Below are positions 1 to 8,802 of a DNA stretch of 39,243 nucleotides, in pieces. The notes beneath the pieces were generated by a model. It saw nothing but the letters and a program-made list of their open reading frames with translations, ran no database searches and had not been told where the DNA came from. Source of the DNA: a bacterium (GTDB lineage: Bacteria; Bacillota; Bacilli; Lactobacillales; Streptococcaceae); NCBI GenBank assembly GCA_905221505.1, contig CAJNDL010000019.1, positions 1 through 39,243 on the forward strand, given 5' to 3'. The position numbers and the translations under genes are program-made. Within the stretch, counting starts at the first letter, position 1. Every line of letters begins with the position of its first letter.

Positions 1-67
1 ACAGGCAGCCACAACCATCTTCGTGGTCAATATGAAACGAATTATGACCTTAATAAATACAAAATAA
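1..67 (+). other. Possible 3' end of an unidentified upstream gene
   Basis: The first 67 bases lie upstream of a strong hairpin and may be the tail of a gene that starts outside the window. Frame 1 reads a hydrophilic, plausible peptide (GSHNHLRGQYETNYDLNKYK) but stays open through the hairpin to a stop at 265-267. Frame 2 stops at 65-67, exactly before the hairpin, but its peptide is less protein-like. I do not recognise either product and cannot decide between them. Confidence 0.25.
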
Positions 68-112
68 CCGAGGAATTAGCTCAAATTGACGAGAGATTCC
101 TCGGTTTTCATT
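67..112 (+). terminator. Rho-independent terminator, possibly bidirectional
   Basis: A perfect 10-bp stem (ACCGAGGAAT at 67-76, complement at 96-105) is followed by TTTTCATTT on the plus strand. It would end a plus-strand gene entering the window. The complement is followed by TTATTTT, so it may also stop transcription coming from the small HTH gene at 342-557. Confidence 0.7.
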
Positions 113-180
113 TCATTAAAAGTAAGAGACCTATTTTTTCAGTGGACTCGCATCAACCGTGCAGTCTTTTTGCTGTCCTC

Positions 181-292
181 ATACTCTTCGAAAATCTCTT
201 CAAACCACGTCAGCTCTATCTGCAACCTCAAAACAGTGTTTTGAGCAACCTACAGCTAGCTTCCTAGTTTGCTCTTTGATTTTCATTGAGTG
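181..292 (+). repeat. BOX element, boxA truncated + partial boxB + boxC
   Basis: The start (ATACTCTTCGAAAATCTCTT) matches the outer end of boxA as I know it from pneumococcus. The end matches boxC (GCTAGCTTCCTAGTTTGCTC then TTTGATTTTCATTGAG). The middle has a boxB-like segment with the self-complementary run CAAAACAGTGTTTTGAG. Much of the boxA core, including the sequence used as the classical BOX-PCR primer, is missing after CCACGTCAG. It lies downstream of the small HTH gene, in the opposite orientation to the other BOX copies here. Confidence 0.85.
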
Positions 293-341
293 TCAAAATG
301 AAAAGGCAGACCCTATTCAAGAATCCGCCATTATCCAAAGA

Positions 342-557
342 TTAATCTTCAAATTTTTCATGATTTTTTTCATAGAAATCAATTAAACCTAGAGCTGTTT
401 CAAATGAAATATTTTTTACTTTTGCACGACCCTGCGCTAGAGCAATGATAGACATTTCACGCGCATTCGTTTCTTTAGAGATACGGTAGCCTGTGATTTT
501 CTTATCACGAACCCAGCCAACAACTGATTCTACTTTTTCAAAGTTTGACTTAGCCAT
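342..557 (-). CDS. Small HTH protein (71 aa), predicted DNA-binding
   Basis: This 71-residue protein starts at ATG 557 behind a clear AGGAG ribosome-binding site (AGGAGAAGAAC then ATG). Residues about 21-64 (TGYRISKETNAREMSIIALA, then GRAKVKNISFETALGLIDFY) have the pattern of a compact lambda-repressor/XRE-like helix-turn-helix: a YRISKET helix, a turn, a recognition helix and a final helix. No other domain fits in the length. Related small proteins are, as far as I recall, conserved in pneumococci without assigned function. The nearest upstream gene on its strand is ilvA, about 830 bases away, so it probably has its own promoter or is reached from the orphan promoter at 1333-1361. The DNA-binding role is inferred from pattern only. 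Confidence 0.75.
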   Translation of the reverse strand: MAKSNFEKVESVVGWVRDKKITGYRISKETNAREMSIIALAQGRAKVKNISFETALGLIDFYEKNHEKFED

Positions 558-1187
558 GTTCTTCTCCTATTTTCTTCTTTACGTTATATTATTCTATACG
601 TTTTTATGTCTTTTGTCAATAAAAAAACATATATTCAATAAAATAAATGATTCAGAATCTTCTTACTTCCTTTTTAAAGCCGATAATATATAGGTTTTTG
701 CTTACTATAACCCATTAGTATGCTCCTAAAAAACAATTGCATTATTAAACTTTAAACTTGTAAAAATATTCCTTTGTACTGAATACCAGTTTCTCAATAG
801 GATAGACAGGATTTACTATTTCATTCTATATATTCCTTTTAAATCAACAAGTCCACTAAAGATAGTCTTTCACTCCACACTATCTCTAAACCATTCCGTT
901 TTCTTTCTCCTTCTTTGGTTCCTTTCCTGTCCTTATCTATATCTTATTCGTTTCACAACCGGTACTACTTACATTGTCCAATCTTGCACCTTCTGATTAC
1001 ATACCCGCTTTCCAGCTAGTCATTTTAAAACAGTATCACTAGCTGTTTCATGTCTAGCACTATTGTTTATCTCACGAGTTTTTTCAGCTGACTCACCTAG
1101 TAACCATCTCACAAACATTGATTATTTTTTCTGATTCCTATTATATTTAGTGAAAATTCAAATTAGGGATCTATACAATTGAGGATT

Positions 1188-1328
1188 TCAAAAAATTTCC
1201 TTATATATAGTAAGTAATTCTGTCGCCTTAATATAAACAGAATCAAAAATAATAGGTGCTATAGTGAGTTGTAGTAGAAATAGCACGATAGATTTCCTAA
1301 GTCCATAGGAATCGCCCCCTTTCTTCAC
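1188..1328 (-). CDS. Possible 46-aa hydrophobic peptide or gene relic
   Basis: Starting at GTG 1328, 46 codons run to TGA at 1188-1190. The peptide begins KKGGDSYGLRKS and continues into a hydrophobic helix (IVLFLLQLTIAPIIF) followed by DSVYIKATELLTIYKEIF, which fits one membrane segment. It starts directly after a sigma-A promoter but has no usable ribosome-binding site. A purine-rich AAAGGGGG sits inside the ORF and instead fits an out-of-frame ATG that gives only 15 codons. It could be a real small membrane peptide, the intact N-terminus of a decayed gene, or chance. I recognise no homologue. Confidence 0.25.
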   Translation of the reverse strand: MKKGGDSYGLRKSIVLFLLQLTIAPIIFDSVYIKATELLTIYKEIF

Positions 1329-1332
1329 CCTC

Positions 1333-1361
1333 ATTATAACACCTATACATCAGTTGTGCAA
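1333..1361 (-). promoter_or_regulatory. Sigma-A promoter downstream of ilvA
   Basis: On the minus strand TTGCAC (1356-1361) and TATAAT (1333-1338) are separated by exactly 17 bases. It lies just past the ilvA stop and points toward the gene-poor stretch and the small HTH gene. No ordinary gene begins just after it. Confidence 0.6.
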
Positions 1362-1387
1362 ATAATATGATATTTTTTTATTAGTCC

Positions 1388-2638
1388 TCAGACAAGCATA
1401 TTATAGAGCGTTTCATTACCATTTAAGTTAATATAAGATGGATCAAAACCTTCCATTCGACGAATCAAGCCTGCATAATCATGCTTATCTGCTAAAGCGA
1501 TCCCAATTAATACAGGCCCTGTACCCTTGCTAGCTCGTTTGATATACTCAAAACGTGTGATATCATCATTTGGTCCCAGGATATCATTTACAAACTCACG
1601 CAAAGCCCCTGGACGCTGTGGAAAATTGACCACAAAGTAATGCTTGATCCCATCATAAATCAAGGCACGCTCTTCCATTTCTGGCATACGGTTAATATCA
1701 TTATTTCCTCCAGAAATGATACAACAAATGGTTTTCCCCTTGATATATTCAGCTAAAACCTCTAAAGAGGCGATACTAGCTGCTCCAGCAGGTTCTGCGA
1801 CAATCCCTTGCTTAGAGTAGAGGTCAATCAAGGTTTCAGAAATCAATCCCTCATCGACACCTACTAAAGTTTGAACATGTTGGCGAGTTGCCTCATAGGT
1901 CAACTGTCCCACCTTTTGCACAGCAATCCCATCCGCAAATTTGTCAATTTCTTTGAGTTTGACTGGACCACCAGCTTCAAAGGCAGCTTTCATGGAACGT
2001 GCCCCATTCGCCTCTACTCCGATAACCTCAATCTCTGGACTTGTTTCCTTGATATAGGTAGAAACTCCAGCAATGAGACCCCCACCACCAACAGGGACCA
2101 AGACAGCATCAAAATCAATCGATTCTTTTCGAGCTTCTTCTAAAATCTCATAAGCAACTGTCCCTTGACCTGCTTGAACATGAGCATCATCAAAAGGATC
2201 AATAAAGGTACGATTTTCAGAAACTGTAAATTCTTGAGCTGCTTTAGCTGAGGCATCAAAGGTATCTCCAACTAGTTTAATGGTTACAAAGTCACCACCA
2301 AAAAAGCGAACCTGACCAATCTTTTGTTGCGGAGTAGTAATGGGCATAAAGATAGTAGCAGGAATCTTCATTTCATTACAAGTATAGGCAACTCCCTGCG
2401 CATGATTTCCCGCAGAAGCACACACTACCCCACGCTCACGCTCTTCCTTGCTGAGCTGAGAAATGGCATAATAGGCACCACGAATTTTAAAGGAACGAAC
2501 ACGTTGGGCATTTTCCTTCTTCAAATAAATTTTAGCACCATACTTCTCCGATAAATAATGGTCATAATCCAGTGGGGTATTTACAACCACACCGTTCAAG
2601 ACCTTGTGAGCCTTGATGATATCTTTTGAACTTAACAT
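1388..2638 (-). CDS. ilvA: Threonine ammonia-lyase (threonine dehydratase)
   Basis: IlvA converts threonine to 2-oxobutanoate and ammonia, the entry step of isoleucine synthesis, in the cytoplasm with pyridoxal phosphate. The 416-residue protein has the PLP lysine in the SFKIRGA motif (Lys51), the glycine loop PVGGGGLIAG near residue 181, and a C-terminal regulatory ACT-like region from about residue 325. This is the short single-ACT form, as in Bacillus, not the two-ACT enterobacterial form. It starts at ATG 2638 after an AGGAG site. It follows ilvC by 113 bases, with a hairpin terminator in the gap, so it is probably expressed partly by read-through and partly from its own promoter (TATAAT at 2698-2703 on the minus strand). 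Confidence 0.97.
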   Translation of the reverse strand: MLSSKDIIKAHKVLNGVVVNTPLDYDHYLSEKYGAKIYLKKENAQRVRSFKIRGAYYAISQLSKEERERGVVCASAGNHAQGVAYTCNEMKIPATIFMPITTPQQKIGQVRFFGGDFVTIKLVGDTFDASAKAAQEFTVSENRTFIDPFDDAHVQAGQGTVAYEILEEARKESIDFDAVLVPVGGGGLIAGVSTYIKETSPEIEVIGVEANGARSMKAAFEAGGPVKLKEIDKFADGIAVQKVGQLTYEATRQHVQTLVGVDEGLISETLIDLYSKQGIVAEPAGAASIASLEVLAEYIKGKTICCIISGGNNDINRMPEMEERALIYDGIKHYFVVNFPQRPGALREFVNDILGPNDDITRFEYIKRASKGTGPVLIGIALADKHDYAGLIRRMEGFDPSYINLNGNETLYNMLV

Positions 2639-2701
2639 CTTTTTCTCCTAGACTATTCATACTATCACAATCCATCCTTTCAAGCAGAGATGAATTGATT
2701 A

Positions 2702-2730
2702 TAAAAGCGAGTTAGGTCCCCCCAACTCGC
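2702..2730 (-). terminator. Terminator between ilvC and ilvA
   Basis: On the minus strand a GCGAGTT/AACTCGC stem (2724-2730 with 2707-2713) with a GC-rich loop is followed by TTTTAT. It follows the ilvC stop and precedes ilvA, so it is likely a partial terminator that lowers ilvA expression relative to ilvC. Confidence 0.7.
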
Positions 2731-2751
2731 CTTCACCTTGATTTCTATCAA

Positions 2752-3798
<1,047 letters not shown>

Positions 3799-3842
3799 TT
3801 ATTGCCTTTTAGGCTGGTTTAACAAATTTAAGTTGGATTTTT

Positions 3843-3948
3843 ATACTCAATGAAAATCAAAGAGCAAACTAGGAAGCTAGCCGCAGGCTGTACTTGAGTA
3901 CGGCAAGGCGAAGCTGACGTGGTTTGAATTTGATTTTCGAAGAGTATT
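3843..3948 (-). repeat. BOX element (boxA-boxC, no boxB) in the ilvN-ilvC gap
   Basis: On the plus strand the element starts with ATACTCAATGAAAATCAAAG (boxC end) and ends in TTTTCGAAGAGTAT (boxA end), so A-to-C orientation is on the minus strand. It contains TACGGCAAGGCGAAGCTGACG, one base off the boxA core that the standard BOX-PCR primer targets. No boxB unit is present. Its boxA end overlaps the TAA stop of ilvN (3947-3949). It would be transcribed within the ilv message and can fold into a long hairpin. Confidence 0.93.
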
Positions 3949-4423
3949 AATCGCGGGTAAATCCAGTTGCACCCGTTCTAGCAATATTGCGAATACCATA
4001 TGGTCGAATGACTCGCAATAGAGCTTCACTCTTTTCAGCATTTCCTGTCATTTGAATGGTAATCGAGCTTGGCGCTACGTCTACTACCGTTGCACGGAAA
4101 GGTTGAATAATGGCTAGAATCTCAGCTCGTTTCTCAGCTGGTGCTGACATCTTAACCAAAATCACTTCACGTTCCAAGTGTGGTTTATCCGTAATATCTC
4201 GAATGCGAATCACATCAATCTGACGATTGAGCTGCTTGATGATTTGCTCCACTTCATCATGTGAAGCGACATCAATAATAATGGTGATGCGCGATACATT
4301 CGGATCTTCTGTTGCTCCAACAGAGATGCTTTCGATATTAACCTGACGTCGAGACAAGACACCGGTAAAGCGATTGAGGACTCCTGAACGATTTTGTAGT
4401 TTTGCTGTTAACATTCTACGCAT
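3947..4423 (-). CDS. ilvN: Acetolactate synthase small (regulatory) subunit
   Basis: IlvN is the regulatory subunit that binds and activates the IlvB catalytic subunit and confers valine feedback. The 158-residue protein has an N-terminal ACT domain (RRMLTAKLQNRSGVLNRFTG) and the usual C-terminal small-subunit domain ending RTGATGFTRD. Its start at ATG 4423 lies inside the ilvB 3' end, an 8-base overlap, which implies translational coupling and matched subunit synthesis. Its stop codon is the last bases of the adjoining BOX element. Length is normal for the family. Confidence 0.97.
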   Translation of the reverse strand: MRRMLTAKLQNRSGVLNRFTGVLSRRQVNIESISVGATEDPNVSRITIIIDVASHDEVEQIIKQLNRQIDVIRIRDITDKPHLEREVILVKMSAPAEKRAEILAIIQPFRATVVDVAPSSITIQMTGNAEKSEALLRVIRPYGIRNIARTGATGFTRD

Positions 4424-6116
4424 GGAACTTCACCCCCAACATCTCATGATTACTCTTACCAGCTGGTACCATTGGTAACACCTGTTCCTTACGAGAAATA
4501 TCTACCTCGATTAGCATAGGAACATTCTCAGTGATGACTTCAAGATCTTGAGTCAAGGTCTCAGGATTATCAAACTTATAGTTTTTAATGCCATAAGCTT
4601 GTGCCATCAATTGGAAATCAGGAAGGGTATCAAAGACTGACTCTGACGTTCTACCTTCATAGAAGGATTCCTGCCATTGGCGAACCATTCCAAGCGAGTG
4701 GTTGTTCAGCATAACCACCTTGATTGGCACCTTATAAATGTTCAAAATAGCCAATTCCTGGTTGGTCATTTGGAAACCACCATCCCCAACGAACAAGACT
4801 ACTTCCTTATCTGGGTTAGCAATTTTAGCACCGATTGCTGCTGGAATTCCAAATCCCATGGTTCCCAAACCACCTGAAGTCACTAATTGACGTTCATTTT
4901 GGTATGGATAATACTGAGCTGTCCACATTTGATGTTGACCAACGTCTGTTACTACAATGGCATCACCATTCGTCAGTTCACCAATTCGTTCAATAACGGC
5001 TTGAGGTTGAACCACACGCTCTTTCTTGTCATAAGAACGAACACGGTTCTTGTCTTTAGTAACTTTCTCAATCCATTTCTCAGTATTGTTATGAACTGTT
5101 GGTTCCGCCAACAACATTTGCAAGGCCTTCTTAGCATCTCCAACTACTGGAATATCGGCACTGATAATCTTGCCAATCTCAGCTGGGTCAATATCAATGT
5201 GAGCAACCTTAGCATTCTTAGCGAAGGTCTTAGGATTTCCTGTCAAGCGGTCATCGAAACGGCAACCAATACTAATCATAAAGTCAGCTTCCGTCATGGC
5301 AATATTAGCTGCGAAAGATCCGTGCATCCCTCCCATTCCAAGGAAGAGTGGATGAGTCGTTGCAATCGTACCTTGCCCCAAAAGACTGGTTACCACTGGA
5401 ATTTGATATCGCTCTGCAAATTCATTTAATTCCGCAGCAGCTTCAGCATAACTAATTCCACCACCAGCTAGCAAGACTGGTTTTTTAGCCTTAGATAATT
5501 GCTTCAAGATTTTCTTAATTTGCATATCATTTGGCTCAAGAGTCGGCTGATAGCTTGGTAAGTTCACTTCTGGTGAATAAATGAAGTCTGTTTCTAAAGC
5601 AGATACGTCTTTTGGTAGGTCAATGACAACTGGCCCTGGACGGCCTGTAGTTGCGATATGGACAGCTTCCGTAATGATACGAGGGATATCAGCTGTCTCA
5701 CGAACTTGGTAATTGTACTTAGTGATTGGCATGGTAATTCCCACGATGTCTGCCTCCTGAAAGGCATCTTTCCCAATCCCCGCTCGCGCCACCTGACCTG
5801 TAAAGACCAAAAGGGGAACGCTATCGCTCATGGCATCTGCAATCCCTGTAATGGCATTTGTTGCTCCTGGTCCGCTAGTGACGACGGCAACACCCAACTT
5901 TCCAGTTGATTTGGCATAACCTTCAGCTTCATGCAAACAACCTTGCTCATGGCGTCCTAGAATGTGGCGAATGCCTTTAAAATTATATATCGCATCATAA
6001 AAAGGCAAGACAGCACCACCAGGATAACCAAAGATGGTATCAATTCCTAAATCACGAAGTGTTTCCAAAACTAGGTCCGACCCCGTCTTAGGAGATTCTA
6101 AACTGATTTTCTCCAT
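4416..6116 (-). CDS. ilvB: Acetolactate synthase large (catalytic) subunit
   Basis: IlvB is the thiamine-diphosphate enzyme that condenses pyruvate with pyruvate or 2-oxobutanoate, the first common step of branched-chain amino-acid synthesis. The 566-residue protein has the catalytic glutamate in RHEQGC (Glu57) and the FAD/middle domain. The C-terminal ThDP/Mg motif runs from GDGGFQMTNQELA to VVMLNN. It starts at ATG 6116 after AAAGGGGAAC. It is first in the ilvBNC(A) operon, with a sigma-A promoter and a CodY-like box in the 200 bases upstream. Length and motifs are complete. Confidence 0.98.
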   Translation of the reverse strand: MEKISLESPKTGSDLVLETLRDLGIDTIFGYPGGAVLPFYDAIYNFKGIRHILGRHEQGCLHEAEGYAKSTGKLGVAVVTSGPGATNAITGIADAMSDSVPLLVFTGQVARAGIGKDAFQEADIVGITMPITKYNYQVRETADIPRIITEAVHIATTGRPGPVVIDLPKDVSALETDFIYSPEVNLPSYQPTLEPNDMQIKKILKQLSKAKKPVLLAGGGISYAEAAAELNEFAERYQIPVVTSLLGQGTIATTHPLFLGMGGMHGSFAANIAMTEADFMISIGCRFDDRLTGNPKTFAKNAKVAHIDIDPAEIGKIISADIPVVGDAKKALQMLLAEPTVHNNTEKWIEKVTKDKNRVRSYDKKERVVQPQAVIERIGELTNGDAIVVTDVGQHQMWTAQYYPYQNERQLVTSGGLGTMGFGIPAAIGAKIANPDKEVVLFVGDGGFQMTNQELAILNIYKVPIKVVMLNNHSLGMVRQWQESFYEGRTSESVFDTLPDFQLMAQAYGIKNYKFDNPETLTQDLEVITENVPMLIEVDISRKEQVLPMVPAGKSNHEMLGVKFHA

Positions 6117-6154
6117 TGTTCCCCTTTCTCTTCTCTTAAAAATAACTTGTTACT

Positions 6155-6182
6155 ATCATACCACTTTTTCAAAATTTTTCAA
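6155..6182 (-). promoter_or_regulatory. ilvB promoter
   Basis: On the minus strand TTGAAA (6177-6182) and TATGAT (6155-6160) are 16 bases apart, giving a leader of about 35 bases before the ilvB ATG. No T-box or attenuator is visible in so short a leader. Confidence 0.6.
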
Positions 6183-6194
6183 GACAAAAGAAGA

Positions 6195-6209
6195 AATTTT
6201 CTGAATTTT
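6195..6209. promoter_or_regulatory. CodY-box-like operator upstream of ilvB
   Basis: AATTTTCTGAATTTT matches the CodY consensus AATTTTCWGAAAATT at 13 of 15 positions. It lies 13 bases upstream of the ilvB -35. CodY senses branched-chain amino acids and represses ilv genes in Gram-positive bacteria, so the site fits the gene. Direct binding here is inferred. Confidence 0.6.
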
Positions 6210-6278
6210 CTATTTTAACGTTTATTTATGAATGTTATTTTTGTTTTTATTAAAAAGATACCGATTTCATTTGCTAAA

Positions 6279-6308
6279 AAAGAAAAAAGAACTGATTTCT
6301 CAGTTCTT
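6279..6308 (-). terminator. fakA terminator
   Basis: On the minus strand a 9-bp stem AAGAACTGA/TCAGTTCTT with a GAAA loop (6287-6308) is followed by six T residues. It begins within ten bases of the fakA stop. Confidence 0.88.
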
Positions 6309-6316
6309 CATTAATC

Positions 6317-7984
6317 TTATTCTACACTAAATAGGTATGGGTAAACAGGTTGTTGTCCTTGGTGAATCTCAACTTCAACGTCTTCGAATTCTTCTGCGAT
6401 TTCTTGAGCAATTTCATTTGCAAGTTCTTCGCTTCCGTCTTCACCGACATAGAAAGTTACGATTTCACTATCTTCATCCAGCATATGTTTCAATGTTTCA
6501 GTCAAGGTTTGGTGCATGTCAGGGTTTGACACGAGAATTTTCCCATCGACCATACCAAGATTATCGTTTTCATGGATTTCTAAGCCATCAATCGTTGTAT
6601 CACGCACAGCTGTTGTGACGCTTCCGCTAACGACATCGCTAAGGGCTGCAGTCATACGCTCTTGGTTTTCTTCGATTGACTTGCTTGGGTCAAAAGCGAG
6701 AAGACTAGTCAATCCTTGAGGAAGAGTACGAGCTTCCACCACTACTGCTGGTTGTTCCAAAACTTCTGCTGCAGATTGAGCTGCCATGAAGATATTTTTG
6801 TTGTTTGGCAGGAAGATAATATTACGAGCGTTGACCTGTTCAACAGCCTTGATAAAGTCTTCTGTTGAAGGGTTCATGGTTTGACCGCCTTCGATAACAT
6901 AATCCACACCTTGAGAACGGAAGATATCTGCTAGGCCTTTACCAGCCACTACAGCAATCAAAGCATACTCTTTTTCTTCAGCAGGCTTGCTAACTTGGGC
7001 AGCTTCTTTTTCAACTTGCGCTTCGTGTTGGTTGCGCATATTGTCAACTTTTACCTTGACCAAACTACCATATTTGAGACCTTCTTGCATAACAAGTCCT
7101 GGATCTTCTGTATGGACATGGACTTTGACAATTTCATCATCGTTGACAACGAGGAGAGAATCTCCAAGTTCATTCAAGTAGTTACGGAATTCGTCGTAGT
7201 CAAAATCTTTAGCATAGGTTGGACCTTGCTTAAGGGCTACCATAATTTCAGTACAGTAACCAAATGTGATGTCCTCAGTCGCTACGTGACCAGCTACAGA
7301 CTTGTGGTGCTCCGCATTGATCATTTCACTCATATTAGCAGGAGTCGCTACAAAGTCCTCAGATGCAATATATTCGCCAGTAAGGGCTGAAAGGAAACCT
7401 TCGTAGATGAAGACCAGTCCTTGACCACCTGAGTCCACAACTCCAACTTCCTTCAAGACTGGAAGCATGTCTGGCGTTTTAGCAAGAGCTGTTTTAGCAC
7501 CTTCTAAAGCTGCACGCATTACCTCAACAGCGTCATCTGTCTGCTCAGCTTTTTTCTTCGCACCGATAGCAGCTCCACGCGAAACTGTCAAAATCGTTCC
7601 TTCAACTGGTTTCATAACGGCCTTATAGGCAACTTCCACACCTGATTGAAAGGCAAGGGCCAAGTCTTGACCTGTTAACTCGTCTTTATCCTTGATGGCT
7701 TGTGAAAATCCACGGAAAAGCTGAGATGTAATAACACCTGAGTTCCCACGCGCACCCATCAAAAGCCCTTTGGCAAGAATGCTCGCTACCTCTCCAACTG
7801 TAGAAGCTGGCTTGTCCGCAACTTCTTTAGCACCATTTTCAATGGTCATTCCCATATTTGTCCCAGTATCTCCATCTGGAACGGGAAAGACGTTTAATGA
7901 ATTGACATATTCAGCTTGCTTATTCAAGCGAGTTGATGCAGCTTGCACCATTTCTTGAAATAAGCTAGTAGTAATTTTTGACAC
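6317..7984 (-). CDS. fakA: Fatty acid kinase catalytic subunit, DAK2 family (YloV/FakA)
   Basis: The 555-residue protein has an N-terminal dihydroxyacetone-kinase-like (DAK2) ATP-binding domain with NVFPVPDGDTGTNMG (residues 31-45) and GARGNSGVITSQLFRGF. A middle region and a C-terminal DegV-related domain follow. In Firmicutes this family, FakA, phosphorylates fatty acids held by FakB proteins and feeds exogenous fatty acids into phospholipid synthesis through acyl phosphate. No FakB gene is in the window. The gene begins 2 bases after asp23 and is probably co-transcribed with it, an arrangement conserved in Firmicutes. The kinase assignment rests on family knowledge. Confidence 0.9.
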   Translation of the reverse strand: MSKITTSLFQEMVQAASTRLNKQAEYVNSLNVFPVPDGDTGTNMGMTIENGAKEVADKPASTVGEVASILAKGLLMGARGNSGVITSQLFRGFSQAIKDKDELTGQDLALAFQSGVEVAYKAVMKPVEGTILTVSRGAAIGAKKKAEQTDDAVEVMRAALEGAKTALAKTPDMLPVLKEVGVVDSGGQGLVFIYEGFLSALTGEYIASEDFVATPANMSEMINAEHHKSVAGHVATEDITFGYCTEIMVALKQGPTYAKDFDYDEFRNYLNELGDSLLVVNDDEIVKVHVHTEDPGLVMQEGLKYGSLVKVKVDNMRNQHEAQVEKEAAQVSKPAEEKEYALIAVVAGKGLADIFRSQGVDYVIEGGQTMNPSTEDFIKAVEQVNARNIIFLPNNKNIFMAAQSAAEVLEQPAVVVEARTLPQGLTSLLAFDPSKSIEENQERMTAALSDVVSGSVTTAVRDTTIDGLEIHENDNLGMVDGKILVSNPDMHQTLTETLKHMLDEDSEIVTFYVGEDGSEELANEIAQEIAEEFEDVEVEIHQGQQPVYPYLFSVE

Positions 7985-7986
7985 GG

Positions 7987-8352
7987 TTATTCTCCTACAA
8001 CTTTGATATTTTGAATGTAGACATTTACAGTCTGAGCAGTAATTCCAAGTTGGTTTTCCAAACTAAAACGAACACGCTCTTGAATGTTTTTTGACACTTC
8101 GCTAATCTTTGTTCCGTAGCTCAACACGGTATATACATCAACTGCAATACTGCCATCTTCGGCTGCCTTTACGACGACACCTTTAGAATAATTTTCCTTA
8201 CCTAGAAGGGCTTGGAAATTATCTTTGAGGGCATTTTTACTAGCCATACCGACCACACCAAAAATCTCAGTTGCTGCTCCACCTACGACGGTTGCAATCA
8301 CTTCATCTGTTAGTTCGATTTGACCATCTTTTGTATTAATTTTTACAGTCAT
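7987..8352 (-). CDS. Asp23/Gls24 family protein (YloU-like)
   Basis: The 121-residue protein belongs to the Asp23/Gls24 envelope-stress family (DUF322). It begins MTVKINTKDGQIELTDEVIA and has the typical VVGGAATEIFGVVGMASKN and DGSIAVDVYTVLSYGTKISEV segments. Members associate with the membrane or envelope; a precise activity is not known. It starts at ATG 8352 after GAGGTAAAAAGG and ends 2 bases before fakA, consistent with one transcript. A sigma-A promoter lies just upstream. Confidence 0.9.
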   Translation of the reverse strand: MTVKINTKDGQIELTDEVIATVVGGAATEIFGVVGMASKNALKDNFQALLGKENYSKGVVVKAAEDGSIAVDVYTVLSYGTKISEVSKNIQERVRFSLENQLGITAQTVNVYIQNIKVVGE

Positions 8353-8380
8353 CCTTTTTACCTCAACTAGTTGATACTCT

Positions 8381-8409
8381 ATTTTATCATATTTCAGCCC
8401 AAGTGTAAA
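8381..8409 (-). promoter_or_regulatory. asp23-fakA promoter
   Basis: On the minus strand TTTACA (8404-8409) and TAAAAT (8381-8386) are separated by 17 bases, followed by a short leader with GAGGTAAAAAGG before the asp23 ATG. Confidence 0.55.
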
Positions 8410-8473
8410 AGCAGAATACTGTATCAGCGGATATTTACTCTATTTTTCAAATGATTTTATACCCACAACAAAA

Positions 8474-8493
8474 GAAAAAAGACCCTAAGGTCT
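8474..8493 (-). terminator. rpmB terminator
   Basis: On the minus strand AGACC-TTAG-GGTCT (8480-8493) is followed by TTTTTTCTTTT. It lies 15 bases beyond the rpmB stop. Confidence 0.75.
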
Positions 8494-8508
8494 CCTTTGC
8501 TTTTATTA

Positions 8509-8697
8509 TTAAACGCGTTCAACTTTACCTGATTTCAAAGCACGAGCTGAAGCCCAAACTTTTTTAGGTTTACCATCGATAAGAACAGTAACTTTTTGAA
8601 GGTTTGGTTTTACGGCACGTTTTGTTTGGTTCATCGCGTGTGAACGGTTGTTTCCTGATACAGTCTTACGACCTGTAAAGTAACATACTTTAGCCAT
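8509..8697 (-). CDS. rpmB: 50S ribosomal protein L28
   Basis: This 62-residue basic protein is L28 of the large ribosomal subunit. It begins [20 protein letters not shown] and has the family-typical [14 protein letters not shown] and [17 protein letters not shown] segments. The N-terminus lacks the zinc-binding cysteine set of some L28 forms. It starts at ATG 8697 after AGGAGG and has its own promoter and terminator, so it is monocistronic. Confidence 0.97.
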   Translation of the reverse strand: MAKVCYFTGRKTVSGNNRSHAMNQTKRAVKPNLQKVTVLIDGKPKKVWASARALKSGKVERV

Positions 8698-8755
8698 TGT
8701 GTTTTCCTCCTATTAGATCTAATATAGCGGATGTGCTAGCACCACATACCGTACT

Positions 8756-8784
8756 ATGTTATCACACTTTCTTCATTTTTGCAA
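8756..8784 (-). promoter_or_regulatory. rpmB promoter
   Basis: On the minus strand TTGCAA (8779-8784) and TAACAT (8756-8761) have a 17-base spacer. The leader of about 50 bases includes a short imperfect palindrome (TGTGGTGCTAGCACA) of unknown meaning. Confidence 0.5.
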
Positions 8785-8802
8785 GAGAATTGGAAGATTT
8801 TT

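Larger units (their letters stand above)
558..1387. other. Gene-poor stretch with orphan promoter and probable relics
   Basis: About 830 bases between the small HTH gene and ilvA contain no ORF of normal length. The minus strand has one good sigma-A promoter near 1333-1361, a 46-codon hydrophobic ORF (1188-1328) and a second short open stretch around 1036-1120. That stretch reads MFVRWLLGESAEKTREINNS and more before a stop, which looks like a degraded coding sequence. I could not assign any parent gene. Confidence 0.5.

Noticed and set aside
159..386. 75-codon plus-strand ORF
   Set aside because: It runs through the BOX element and into the 3' end of the minus-strand HTH gene. It has no ribosome site, and its sequence is that of the repeat.
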